A stretch of DNA of 16,269 bases from Actinomycetes bacterium (GCA_025350775.1 JANXXF010000174.1:1-16269), one strand, 5' to 3'. Counted from the stretch's first letter, positions 6,921 to 14,474 are shown. Notes: generated from the letters alone by a model not told the origin. A program made the numbers and translations.

Positions 6921-7657
6921 TGGGCGCCCCAGCCGCCGTCGACGGTGTAGCACTGGCCGGTCACGAAGTCGGCCACCGGGCTGAAGAGGTATGCGATCAC
7001 GCCGGCGATCTCCTCGGCGCGGCCGAGCCGGCCGAGCGGGGTCGCCGCGCTGAAGATCTTCGTCATCTCCGCGGTCGTGTCGCCCAGGATCGGCGTGTCG
7101 ATGATGCCGGGGGCGACCGAGTTGATCTTCACGCCGTGCTTGGCATGCTCCATCGCGGCCTGGCGCGACATGGCGATCACACCGCCCTTGGCGGCCGAGT
7201 AGGCGAGCAGGTTGATCAGGCCGATCTCGCCGGCGAGCGACGCGACATTGACGATGCGGCCGCCGCCGCGTTCGATCATCCCGGGCATGACGGCGCGCAT
7301 GCCGAGCCACGGCGACTTGAGGTCGATGTCGATGACCCGCTGCCACTCCTCCTCGGTCTGCTCGAGCACCGTGTCGGGGCCGCGCGAGACGACGCCCGCG
7401 ACGTTGGCGAGCAGGCTCACGGGACCGAGCTTCGCTGCCTCGGCGACGGCCTTGCCCCAAGCCTGGCTGTCGGTGACGTCCATCGCGAACGAGGCGGCGC
7501 GGCCGCCGGCGGCGGTGATCGCGGCAGCGGTCGTGTCGGCGGCTCGGAGGTCGACGCAGAGAACCCCGGCGCCCTCTTCCGCGCACATCACAGCGGTTGC
7601 CTTGCCGATGCCGGAGCCTGCTCCGGTGACGATTGCGGTCTGACCCTGGAGACGCAT
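6917..7657 (-). CDS. SDR family oxidoreductase with altered tetrad residue
   Basis: This is a 246-residue classical short-chain dehydrogenase. The cofactor motif TGAGSGIG is at 11-18, Asp36 (CVD) favours NAD(H), and Ser140, Tyr153 and Lys157 (YSAAK) form the catalytic triad with the usual 13-residue Ser-Tyr spacing. Two positions are unusual: NNAG is NVAG (85-88), and the tetrad Asn after helix 4 appears as Asp112 (IDLKS). The C-terminus PLGRLGRAEEIAGVIAYLFSP...VDGG is typical of the FabG-like branch. ATG at 7657 is preferred as start because it begins the standard MRLQGQTAIVTG; an in-frame TTG at 7672 would add five residues. The Shine-Dalgarno is weak. It follows the binding-protein gene after 109 bp containing two hairpins, and its TGA overlaps the GTG of the SnoaL-like gene. 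Confidence 0.92.
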   Translation of the reverse strand: MRLQGQTAIVTGAGSGIGKATAVMCAEEGAGVLCVDLRAADTTAAAITAAGGRAASFAMDVTDSQAWGKAVAEAAKLGPVSLLANVAGVVSRGPDTVLEQTEEEWQRVIDIDLKSPWLGMRAVMPGMIERGGGRIVNVASLAGEIGLINLLAYSAAKGGVIAMSRQAAMEHAKHGVKINSVAPGIIDTPILGDTTAEMTKIFSAATPLGRLGRAEEIAGVIAYLFSPVADFVTGQCYTVDGGWGAQ

Positions 7658-7716
7658 CTCTCTCTGTCCCAACCCTTTCGCTTGCGTGGCGTGGTGGCGT
7701 TTGTGCCCCGGAACGA

Positions 7717-7744
7717 CGGAGGGCGGCGTTGCCGCCGCCCTCCG
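7717..7744 (-). terminator. Strong GC hairpin after the substrate-binding-protein gene
   Basis: Bases 7717-7728 and 7733-7744 are perfectly complementary, giving a 12-bp stem with a TTGC loop. No T-run follows on the minus strand, so it is not a textbook intrinsic terminator. It could act as a terminator in a high-GC actinobacterium, as an attenuator, or as an mRNA stabiliser at the 3' end of the abundant binding-protein message. Confidence 0.6.
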
Positions 7745-7748
7745 CGCG

Positions 7749-7763
7749 AGAGCCTGAGGCTCT
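7749..7763 (-). terminator. Small hairpin directly after the binding-protein stop codon
   Basis: AGAGCC and GGCTCT pair around a TGA loop, a 6-bp stem only 3 bp past the stop codon at 7767-7769. It sits directly before the 12-bp hairpin at 7717-7744, so the two form a tandem structure at the end of the transporter genes. Confidence 0.45.
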
Positions 7764-7766
7764 AGA

Positions 7767-8996
7767 TCAGGGCGTTGCGCCCGCGAGATCGGCCTTCGGG
7801 GCCGGCGCCCAGCTCGGGACGCCGTTCTTCACGGTGACGACCGAGTCGACGTACGCCTCCGTCCACGTGCCTGTCAGACGGTGGTTCTTCGGCGAGGTGA
7901 TGATGTTGCCGTGGGTTGTCGCCAGGTCACCCTTCTTGAAGGTCTCCATCGCGGCGACGACGTTATCGCGAGTGAGTGGCTTCTTGGCGTTGAGCACCTT
8001 TCTGGCGGCTGCAGCAAAGGTGTAGACGGCGTCACGGCCGTAGATCGAGAACTGCGAGTACGGCTTCTTGTTCTGGAAGTACGCGTCCCACTGGGCGACG
8101 TACGTCTTGCAGATCGCGACGACCGGGTCGCTCGCGGGAAGCACTGCGCGATCGACGCACTTGTGAGCACCGAACACGACTCCCACGCAGTTCGCCGCGC
8201 AGGCGACGGCGAGGCCCGGAACGGTCAGCCACTGCTCGGCGATGACCGGCTTGTCGAACATGCCGAGCTGACGGGCAGCCGCCATGGCGTTCGGGTTGAG
8301 CGACTCGATGTAGTAGGCGTCCGCCTTCGAGTCCTTCATCTTCGTGAGCTGCGGGATGAGCTGATCGACCGACGCGCCGGCCGAGGCCGACTCGACATCG
8401 GTGACCGTGCAGCCGAGCGTCTTGCAGCGGTTCTTCAGCGCCGACACGATCTGCGACGAGAAGTCGGTGTCGTAGTGGATTGCCGCGACGCTCTTGACGC
8501 CGAGCTTCTTCACCGCGTACACGAGCGACGACGTCGCGTACTCGTAGCCCGCCGAGTTCGAGAACACGTACTTCGCGATCGGGCGGTCGATCGCGTCGTT
8601 GCCGGACGCGGCAATGAACGGCATCTTCACCGTCGGCGAGAGCGCGCGGACGGCGAGAGCGCCGCCGGCACCGAGGAATGCGCCTACGATCGACTTGTTG
8701 CCGGCGGCCGCGCGGTACGCGGATGCGGCGCCCTCGGGTGTGCCGCCCGTCGGGAAGAGCTTCAGCGTGAGCCTGCGGCCGTTGATACCGCCGGACTTGT
8801 TGATCTCGGCGGTGGCGACCCGCATTCCGTCCATGAAGTCCGGGCCGCCCTGTGCGGCGACGCCTTCGAGACCGCCGATGCCGATCGGTGCCCCGACGGA
8901 GCGGCCGGCTGTGGCGGTGGCGGCAGCCAGTGCGGCACCGAGTGCCAGCACAGCAAGTGACACGAACAGCCGCTTGGAACGAATTCCTGCGTTCAC
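7767..8996 (-). CDS. ABC transporter substrate-binding protein (Leu/Ile/Val-binding family)
   Basis: This 409-residue secreted binding protein should capture the ligand outside the membrane and deliver it to the fused permease. Residues 1-30 look like a Sec signal peptide: RSKR, then an Ala/Leu-rich hydrophobic core, then ATATAG; there is no lipobox Cys. The mature part opens with APIGIGGLEGVAAQGGPDF and continues AEINKSGGINGRRLTLK, the hallmark of periplasmic-binding-fold type I amino-acid-binding proteins. Six Cys at 191, 196, 266, 270, 280 and 296 may form disulfides. GTG at 8996 is chosen because AGGAGAG lies 7 nt upstream (9004-9010) and the signal peptide follows at once; longer in-frame reading would bury the signal. 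It lies 160 bp after the ATPase gene. The ligand is unknown: family members bind amino acids, amides, urea or aromatic and other carboxylates. Confidence 0.94.
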   Translation of the reverse strand: MNAGIRSKRLFVSLAVLALGAALAAATATAGRSVGAPIGIGGLEGVAAQGGPDFMDGMRVATAEINKSGGINGRRLTLKLFPTGGTPEGAASAYRAAAGNKSIVGAFLGAGGALAVRALSPTVKMPFIAASGNDAIDRPIAKYVFSNSAGYEYATSSLVYAVKKLGVKSVAAIHYDTDFSSQIVSALKNRCKTLGCTVTDVESASAGASVDQLIPQLTKMKDSKADAYYIESLNPNAMAAARQLGMFDKPVIAEQWLTVPGLAVACAANCVGVVFGAHKCVDRAVLPASDPVVAICKTYVAQWDAYFQNKKPYSQFSIYGRDAVYTFAAAARKVLNAKKPLTRDNVVAAMETFKKGDLATTHGNIITSPKNHRLTGTWTEAYVDSVVTVKNGVPSWAPAPKADLAGATP

Positions 8997-9059
8997 TGAA
9001 GCACTCTCCTCATCGTTTGACTGAATCCCCCGATAGCAGGGTAAAGCTGGGCAGCAACT

Positions 9060-9085
9060 CGGGCGATCTTCAGGCCCGGGCGATC
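9060..9085. repeat. Direct 9-bp repeat upstream of the binding-protein gene
   Basis: CGGGCGATC occurs at 9060-9068 and 9077-9085, with 17 bp between starts, in the 160-bp gap between the LivF-type gene (ends 9157) and the binding-protein start (8996). Such spacing could mark a regulator site or part of a separate promoter. I see no convincing -35/-10 pair on the minus strand in the gap, so function is speculative. Confidence 0.3.
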
Positions 9086-9156
9086 GATCCGCAATTGTGG
9101 GCGTGCGGGACTTTAGCGGGTTCTCCAATAGCCAAAAGTGCGGCCAGGCCGTGCGG

Positions 9157-9888
9157 CTACGCGGTGTGGCTGCCGAGTCCGAGATAGGCCTGCTGGATGC
9201 GCGGGTCGTTTGCGAGGTCGGCGGCCTTGCCCTCCACCACGACCCGGCCGCGCTCGAGCACGTACGCCCGGTCGGCGAAGGCGAGGGTCATCATCGCGTT
9301 CTGCTCGACGAGCAGCGTCGTCACGCCCAGCGTGCGCAGCGTCGCCAGCGCCTCGAACACCTGGCCGAGCACGATCGGCGCGAGGCCGAGCGAGGGCTCG
9401 TCCAGCAGGAGCACCTTCGGCCGCGCCATCAGGGCGCGCCCGATCGCGAGCATCTGCTGCTGCCCGCCGCTCATGCTGCCTGCGACCTGGCGTCGGCGCT
9501 CCTTGAGGATCGGGAACAGCTCGAAGACCTGGTCGAGCTGCGAGTCGTTGCGATGCTGGCGGCGATTCAGATGGCCGCCGAGCAGGAGGTTCTCCATCAC
9601 CGACATCGTCGAGAAGAGCTGGCGCCCCTCGGGCACGAGGATGATCCCGGCGCGGGCGATCGCCTCGGTCGGCAGCCCGGTGAGCCGGACGCCGGCACCG
9701 TCGATGTGGCCGGAGCGGGTACGTAGCAGGCCGACGATCGACTTGAGCAGTGTGCTCTTGCCGGCGCCGTTCGAGCCGAGGATCGCCACGATCTCGCCGT
9801 CGTGCACCGTGATGTCGACGTCGTGCAGCACGATGAGGTCGCCGTAGCCGCTGCGAACGCCTGCCACCGTGAGCAGGGGGGTGCTCAT
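9157..9888 (-). CDS. livF: LivF-type ABC transporter ATP-binding protein
   Basis: This 243-residue ATPase powers the branched-chain-amino-acid-type importer from the cytoplasmic side. Walker A GSNGAGKST is at 38-46, the Q-loop region VPEGRQLFSTMSV at 85-97, the ABC signature SGGQQQ at 140-145, and Walker B VLLLDEP at 159-165, followed by SLGLAP. The LLVEQN segment with Gln in the switch position, and the EGRQLF motif, are typical of LivF rather than LivG. Length matches the family. The ATG at 9888 overlaps the LivG TGA in an ATGA tetranucleotide, so the two ATPases are probably made in step and work as a heterodimer. The gene name describes the family; the true ligand may not be an amino acid. 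Confidence 0.94.
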   Translation of the reverse strand: MSTPLLTVAGVRSGYGDLIVLHDVDITVHDGEIVAILGSNGAGKSTLLKSIVGLLRTRSGHIDGAGVRLTGLPTEAIARAGIILVPEGRQLFSTMSVMENLLLGGHLNRRQHRNDSQLDQVFELFPILKERRRQVAGSMSGGQQQMLAIGRALMARPKVLLLDEPSLGLAPIVLGQVFEALATLRTLGVTTLLVEQNAMMTLAFADRAYVLERGRVVVEGKAADLANDPRIQQAYLGLGSHTA

Positions 9889-10688
9889 GCGTGCGCCGAT
9901 CCGAGGTAGGTGGCGATCACCAGCGGGTCGTTGCCGACCTCGGCCGGCGTGCCCTCGGCGATCTTGCGACCCTGCTCGAGCACGAAGATGTGGTCGGCGA
10001 TCGACATCACCATGCTCATGTCGTGCTCGACCAGCAGCACGGCGACGCCGAGCGCGGCGATCTGCCGGATGTAGTCGACGAGGGCGCGGGTCTCGGAGCC
10101 GTCGAGGCCTGCTGCCGGCTCGTCGAGCAGCAGGATGTCGGGCTCGGTGGCGAGCGCCCGGGCGAGGTCGACGAGGCGTTGATGGCCGACCGGGAGCGAC
10201 ATCGCGATCTGGTCGGCGGCGTCGGCCAGGCCGACGAAGCCCAGCCAGTCGAGCGCCGCCTGGCGGGCCGCGGCCTCGTCGCGGCGCATCCGGGGCAGCC
10301 GCAGGGCCGCGCCGAACAGGCCGGTGCGGGCATGCCGCTCGCGGGCGACCATCGTGGTCTCGAGCGCGGTCATGCCGGCGAACAGCTTCGGCGTCTGGAA
10401 CGTCCGGCCCAGGCCGAGGCGGGCGATCTCGTAGGCATGGCTGCCGTCGATGCGCCGCCCGTGCAGGGTGACGGTGCCGGACGTCGGCAGGAGCGTGCCC
10501 GAGAGCAGGTTGATGATGGTCGACTTGCCGGCGCCGTTCGGGCCGATCAGGGCCGTCACGCGGCCGGGCAGAATCTCGAAGTCGACGTCCTCGACGGCCG
10601 TGAAGCCGCCGAACGTCTTGGTGAGGCCGCGGGCGACGAGGATCGGCTCGGCTGCCGGGGCCGCAGCGGTGGCCGTGGCGGTGGTCAT
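9885..10688 (-). CDS. livG: LivG-type ABC transporter ATP-binding protein
   Basis: This 267-residue protein is the second importer ATPase. Walker A GPNGAGKST is at 49-57; LGRTFQTPKLFAGMTALET (92-110) holds the Q-loop region typical of LivG; Walker B ILLLDEP is at 185-191; and VLLVEHDMSMVM has the switch His. The signature region is divergent, LPVGHQRL (165-172) in place of the standard LSGGQ. LivG proteins often vary here (LPYGxQR types), so this probably remains functional. An Ala/Thr-rich segment of about 14 residues precedes the domain. The ATG at 10688 overlaps the stop of the permease gene in an ATGA tetranucleotide, fitting translational coupling. Confidence 0.94.
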   Translation of the reverse strand: MTTATATAAAPAAEPILVARGLTKTFGGFTAVEDVDFEILPGRVTALIGPNGAGKSTIINLLSGTLLPTSGTVTLHGRRIDGSHAYEIARLGLGRTFQTPKLFAGMTALETTMVARERHARTGLFGAALRLPRMRRDEAAARQAALDWLGFVGLADAADQIAMSLPVGHQRLVDLARALATEPDILLLDEPAAGLDGSETRALVDYIRQIAALGVAVLLVEHDMSMVMSIADHIFVLEQGRKIAEGTPAEVGNDPLVIATYLGSAHA

Positions 10689-12721
10689 GTCCGCCCCAGC
10701 AGCGCGCGCACGCGGTCGCGGCCGGCCCGGAGCTGCGCGGGCTTGAGCCCGGCGGTGACGCCGTCGCGGAAGAAGATCACGAACAGCACGACGAGCACGC
10801 CGTTGATGATGATCATGTACTTCGACGAGCCGCCGCCGCCCAGGCTCGGGCTCGAGCTGCCGCTGACGAAGTAGCCGACCCAGCCGAGGACGAGCGCGCC
10901 CAGCACCGGGCCGTAGATCGAGCCGAGGCCGCCGATGATCACGTAGGCGATGAGGTTGATCGTGAGGCCGACGTTCCAGGTCGACGGCGCGGCGAACTGG
11001 AGGTAGTAGGCCCAGAGGACCCCGCCCACGCCGGCCATACCGGCGCCGAGCACGAAGACGATCATCTTGTTGCGGGCGGCGCTGACGCCGAGGCTCTGCG
11101 CGCCGTCCTCGTCGGAGCCGATCGCGCGCAGCGAGCGCCCGATGCGCGAGTCGGTGACGTTGCGTGCGATGACGAGGCAGATCACCAGGAAGACGAGGCC
11201 GACGTAGAAGAAGCGCACCGGCTCGGCCAGCGAGACGCCGAGCACCTTCAGCGGCGGGACGCCGGTCGTGCCGAGCGGCCCGCCGGTGAGGCCGACGTCC
11301 TGGACCGCCCACACCAGCAGGATCAGCTGGATTGCCAGGGTGGCGATCGCCAGGTTGAAGCCGCGCAGGCGCATCGTCAGCCAGCCAATGATGTAGGCTG
11401 CCACCGCTGCCACGAGGACGGCGACGATCAGCGCCGGGATCGGGCTCCAGCCGTGCTTGGCGACGAGGATCGCCGCGGTGTAGCCGCTCAGCAGATACAT
11501 GGCGCCCTGGCCGAGGCTGAACTGGCCGGCGAGGCCCATGATCAGGCCCAGGCCGGTGGCGCCGGTGCCCAGGAACATCACGAAGATCATCGTGTCGAGC
11601 GCCGCCGGCGTCCCCTGCAGCACGAGTGGGCTGAGCGCGACGAGCAGGAGGCCGACGAGCGGGAGCGCCGCCTTCCGGCCGGGGCGCAGGCGGCGGGCGA
11701 GGCTCGGGCCGGCGGCGGCGACAGCCGCCAGGGCCGACGTGGCGTCCGTGGCGACCGGCGGGACAAGCGAGCCCGTGCGGGTCATCGTCCCTCTGCGCAG
11801 GCCGCCCGTCTGGAACCGTCGTACGAGGCGCCGGATCACGCCGTCCTCGCCGATCAGGTCCTTCACGAAGAGGTACACGATGAGGACGCCGAAGACGATC
11901 GCCTGCCGGTACTCGGAGGAGACCATTCCCGCCGCCAGCGCCTCGATCACGCCGAGCGCCAGGCCGGCGACGACCGCGCCGATCGGGCTCGTGAACTGCG
12001 CGAGCGCAGCTGCGATGAACGCGACCAGGCCGATCGTCAGGCCGCTGTTGAAGCTGACGCCCGTGAGCGGCACGGTGACCGCGCCGACCAGTCCGCTGAG
12101 CGCGCCGCCCAGCACGAAGGCCACGGCCGACAGCCTGCCGATGCGGATGCCCAGCAGCCGCGCTGCCGTCGGGTTGATCGCGCAGGCCCGCATCGCCCGG
12201 CCGAGCGCCGTGAAACGGAACAGCACGACGATTGCGATCAGCAGCAGGAACGCGGTGCACCAGATCCAGATCACCTGGTTCGACAGGTACGCACCCAGCA
12301 TCTTGAAGATCCCCGGGTTGAACGGCGGGGCGGAGATCGCATCCTTGCCCCACAGCAACAGCGCAATGCCCTGCAGCGCGACGCCGAAGCCGAGTGACGC
12401 CACCACCAGCGCGAGCGGCCCCGCCCGGCGGATCGGCGCCACCGTGAAGCGCTCCTGGAACAGGGCGACACCGGCCACTGCGAGCACGGCCAACGGGACG
12501 GCCAGCCAGTAGCTCCAGTGGGCGCGCGCCGCGGCCGCGACGATCATGCCGCCGACCATCACGTAGTCGCCCTGGGCGAAGTTGTAGACGCCCGTGACGT
12601 TGGCGATGATGACGAAGCCGAGCGCTACCAGCGCGTAGATGCAGCCGGCCGAGAGGCCGCTGAAGATGTACTGGAAGAACGACGACCAGCTGGGGATCGT
12701 GATCGCGAGCAGGTGCCCCAC
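10685..12721 (-). CDS. Fused LivH-LivM branched-chain-amino-acid-type ABC permease
   Basis: A single 678-residue frame carries both permease subunits, which are separate proteins in Escherichia coli. Residues 1-290 are LivH-like, with NFAQGDYVMVGG (47-58) and the ATPase-contacting loop GRAMRACAINPTAARLLGI (174-192). Residues 313-660 are LivM-like, with GLAGQFSLGQGA (396-407), GLTGGPLG (477-484) and the second loop GRSLRAIGSDEDGAQSLGV (528-546). Many hydrophobic segments indicate an integral membrane protein. The link, about 291-350, is Arg- and Ala-rich. No stop separates the halves. An internal ATG at 11785 (Met313) preceded by AGAGGGA could allow LivM alone to be made as well. GTG at 12721 is chosen as start; AAGG lies about 9 nt upstream. 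The frame stays open further upstream, but that part is the inverted-repeat element, not permease sequence. LivHM fusions are known in some bacteria. Confidence 0.92.
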   Translation of the reverse strand: MGHLLAITIPSWSSFFQYIFSGLSAGCIYALVALGFVIIANVTGVYNFAQGDYVMVGGMIVAAAARAHWSYWLAVPLAVLAVAGVALFQERFTVAPIRRAGPLALVVASLGFGVALQGIALLLWGKDAISAPPFNPGIFKMLGAYLSNQVIWIWCTAFLLLIAIVVLFRFTALGRAMRACAINPTAARLLGIRIGRLSAVAFVLGGALSGLVGAVTVPLTGVSFNSGLTIGLVAFIAAALAQFTSPIGAVVAGLALGVIEALAAGMVSSEYRQAIVFGVLIVYLFVKDLIGEDGVIRRLVRRFQTGGLRRGTMTRTGSLVPPVATDATSALAAVAAAGPSLARRLRPGRKAALPLVGLLLVALSPLVLQGTPAALDTMIFVMFLGTGATGLGLIMGLAGQFSLGQGAMYLLSGYTAAILVAKHGWSPIPALIVAVLVAAVAAYIIGWLTMRLRGFNLAIATLAIQLILLVWAVQDVGLTGGPLGTTGVPPLKVLGVSLAEPVRFFYVGLVFLVICLVIARNVTDSRIGRSLRAIGSDEDGAQSLGVSAARNKMIVFVLGAGMAGVGGVLWAYYLQFAAPSTWNVGLTINLIAYVIIGGLGSIYGPVLGALVLGWVGYFVSGSSSPSLGGGGSSKYMIIINGVLVVLFVIFFRDGVTAGLKPAQLRAGRDRVRALLGRT

Positions 12722-12736
12722 GTCAGCGGGCCTTAC

Positions 12737-12959
12737 CCTGGATCCACCGTTTCGCGCGGGCGTTGCATCCCGTCCGGGCCGCCAGGAAGCTGCCCGACCG
12801 GGTTCCGGCCCGGCCGCCTGCGGCGGCGGGGCCTGCACCCGGCCGGTGCGCTCCGCGCTCGGGCCGCTTGGACGGGCCACCGGCCCGCCCCGCGCGGCTC
12901 GAGCGCGTCCTGACGGCCCGGTCGAGCGCCCTGCGATCACGCGAAACGGTTGATCCAGG
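12737..12959. repeat. MITE-like inverted-repeat element with 20-bp termini
   Basis: The termini 12737-12756 and 12940-12959 are inverted repeats matching at 19 of 20 positions (CCTGGATC then AACCGTTTCGCG against ACCG with one change). A second pair inside, 12771-12790 and 12905-12924, matches at 17 of 20, at nearly equal offsets (14 and 15 bp). Near the centre GCACC CGGCC GGTGC (12835-12849) is again palindromic. The whole 223 bp could fold into one long imperfect hairpin. It carries no convincing gene, and I see no clear target-site duplication. It lies 16 bp upstream of the permease start and 30 bp after the LLM stop. Confidence 0.7.
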
Positions 12960-12988
12960 CTTGTTCATGTCGAGCTGCGCTGCCACGC

Positions 12989-13999
12989 TCAGGCCGAGAG
13001 CCGTCGCGTCACTTCGGGGATCACGTGCCGGGCGACGTACTCGATGCGCTGGGAGCCGCTCTCGACCGACTCGCCGGGGAGTTGCGCCCAGAGGACGATG
13101 TCCTCGACCAATGGCGTCGTCTGCACCAGCTCGACGAGTTTGTCGACGGCGGTCGGCCCGTCCCACAGCTGGTACGGCCCGTGCTCGGCGATGGCCTCCT
13201 TGTTGGGGAAGCGCGGCACGTCGCTGGGCGGGCCGAAGGCGCCCCACTCGATGTACTGGTTGAGCTGGTAGACCGCGTGATCGCCGATGCGCGCCCAGGT
13301 GGCCTGCGGGTCCTCGTCGATGACGACCCACTGGCCGGCGCAGATCGCGCCGTCGGTCGGTGCCTTGCCGGCCTTCTCGAGGCCCGCCACGTAGAGGTCG
13401 TGGCCGATGTTGAGGGTCGACAGGAAGCCGTCGCCGATGCGGGCTGCGCGGTCGATTGCGGGCTCGGCCATGGCGCCGATCAGCAGGCGCGGCGGCTGCG
13501 GCGGCACCGGGTAGACCTTGACGTCGGGGTACTGGAAGCGCTTGCCGTGGAACTCGATCGACTCGCCGGCCCAGGCGCGGCGGATGATCTCGACGCCCTC
13601 CTCCATCAGGCTCGGGCGGTTGATCAGGGCGCGCTTGAAGGTCTCGAACTCGATCTCGCGATAGCCGGCGGCGAGGCCCAGGTCGAAGCGGCCGCCCGTC
13701 AGGATCGAGAGGGTGGCGGCGTCCTCGGCGAGGCGGACCGGGTCGGCCAGCGGCAGCAGAATCACGCTCGTGCCGATGCGCATCGTCTTCGTGCGCGCGC
13801 CGATGGCGGCGGCGAGCACGAGCGGCGACGGGGTGTAGCCGTCCTCGGCGAAGTGGTGCTCGGTGAGCCAGACGGAGCCGAAGCCGAGGCCCTCGGCCCA
13901 GGCGATCTGGTCGAGCGTCTCGGCGTAGAACTGCTCGAACGGGCGGGCGGCCGGGTTGCGGAAGTCGTACCACAGGCCAAAGCGGGGGATCCGTGCCAT
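12989..13999 (-). CDS. LLM class flavin-dependent oxidoreductase (luciferase-like), copy 3
   Basis: This 336-residue protein is a canonical LLM flavin enzyme. The first strand is FGLWYDF (7-13); FGSVWLTEHHFAEDG (40-54) has the full EHH motif; MRIGTSVILLPLADPVRLAED and TGGRFDLGLAAGYREIEFETF are the expected next strands; PRLLIGAMAEPAIDRAARIGDGF matches the late barrel. It is more like copy 1 than copy 2. Reaction possibilities are FMN-linked mono-oxygenation or F420-linked hydride transfer. ATG at 13999 has GGAGG at 14006-14010, 6 nt upstream, inside the end of the SnoaL-like gene, whose stop is one base away. The pairing with a SnoaL-like protein implies a joint role. Downstream the gene is separated from the permease by the inverted-repeat element. 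Confidence 0.93.
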   Translation of the reverse strand: MARIPRFGLWYDFRNPAARPFEQFYAETLDQIAWAEGLGFGSVWLTEHHFAEDGYTPSPLVLAAAIGARTKTMRIGTSVILLPLADPVRLAEDAATLSILTGGRFDLGLAAGYREIEFETFKRALINRPSLMEEGVEIIRRAWAGESIEFHGKRFQYPDVKVYPVPPQPPRLLIGAMAEPAIDRAARIGDGFLSTLNIGHDLYVAGLEKAGKAPTDGAICAGQWVVIDEDPQATWARIGDHAVYQLNQYIEWGAFGPPSDVPRFPNKEAIAEHGPYQLWDGPTAVDKLVELVQTTPLVEDIVLWAQLPGESVESGSQRIEYVARHVIPEVTRRLSA

Positions 14000-14000
14000 C

Positions 14001-14474
14001 TCAGGCCTCCACGTTGGGGGTTGCGTCGGCGTCCACCAGGACGGCGGGCTTGAAGTAGAAGAGGTCGACCTTGCGCTCGCTGATCTTCCAGACGCCGCTG
14101 CGGCGCTCGAAGGTGTCCCAGTAGGTCGCAGCGATCAGCAGCATCTGGCCCTCCGGCGTGAAGCCGTCGCAGCTGACGTCGCAGACGCCCTTGGCGCGAT
14201 CGGGGCCCTCGAACGTGATGACGTGGTTCGTCGTCCAGTGGTGGGTCTCGGGGAGAGCCGTCCAGATGAGGTCTTCCATAGCGTGTCGGATCTCGGCGTG
14301 CCCCGTGAAGTTGCCGTAGGGCGGGCCGATCAGCCAGGCGGCGTCGTCGTGCCAGATCGACATGAAGCGAGCGATGTCGTGCTTGTCGCAGCCGTGGCAG
14401 TAGTCGGAGACGAGATGGTCGATCTCGTGGCGGCTTTCGAGGATGTCGATCCGCGCTTCGGGGCTCGTTGCCAT
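14001..14474 (-). CDS. SnoaL-like / nuclear transport factor 2-like domain protein, copy 2
   Basis: This 157-residue protein follows the SnoaL-like NTF2-fold pattern: helix IDILESRHEIDHLVSDYCHG (9-28), then KHDIARFMSIWHDDAAWL with the family's conserved D..F...W..DA rhythm, then strands HHWTTNHVITFEG, DVSCDGF, LLIAATYWDTFERRSGVWKISERKV. Asp/His pairs in the cavity region (Asp30, His32, Asp33, His42) could be catalytic, but no exact reaction follows from this. The start ATG at 14474 has AAGGAG at 8-nt spacing. It is the first gene of the minus-strand array, so its leader is where the operon promoter would be expected; I see no good -35/-10 match there. It abuts LLM copy 3 with a one-base gap. 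Confidence 0.86.
   Translation of the reverse strand: MATSPEARIDILESRHEIDHLVSDYCHGCDKHDIARFMSIWHDDAAWLIGPPYGNFTGHAEIRHAMEDLIWTALPETHHWTTNHVITFEGPDRAKGVCDVSCDGFTPEGQMLLIAATYWDTFERRSGVWKISERKVDLFYFKPAVLVDADATPNVEA

Noticed and set aside
12722..12940. N-terminal extension of the permease by up to 73 residues
   Set aside because: The added sequence is Pro/Arg/Ala-rich and comes from the inverted-repeat element; the GTG at 12721 gives a normal LivH start.
12732..12964. Target-site duplication around the inverted-repeat element (CTTA / CTTG)
   Set aside because: Only three of four bases agree at the flanks, which is expected by chance.
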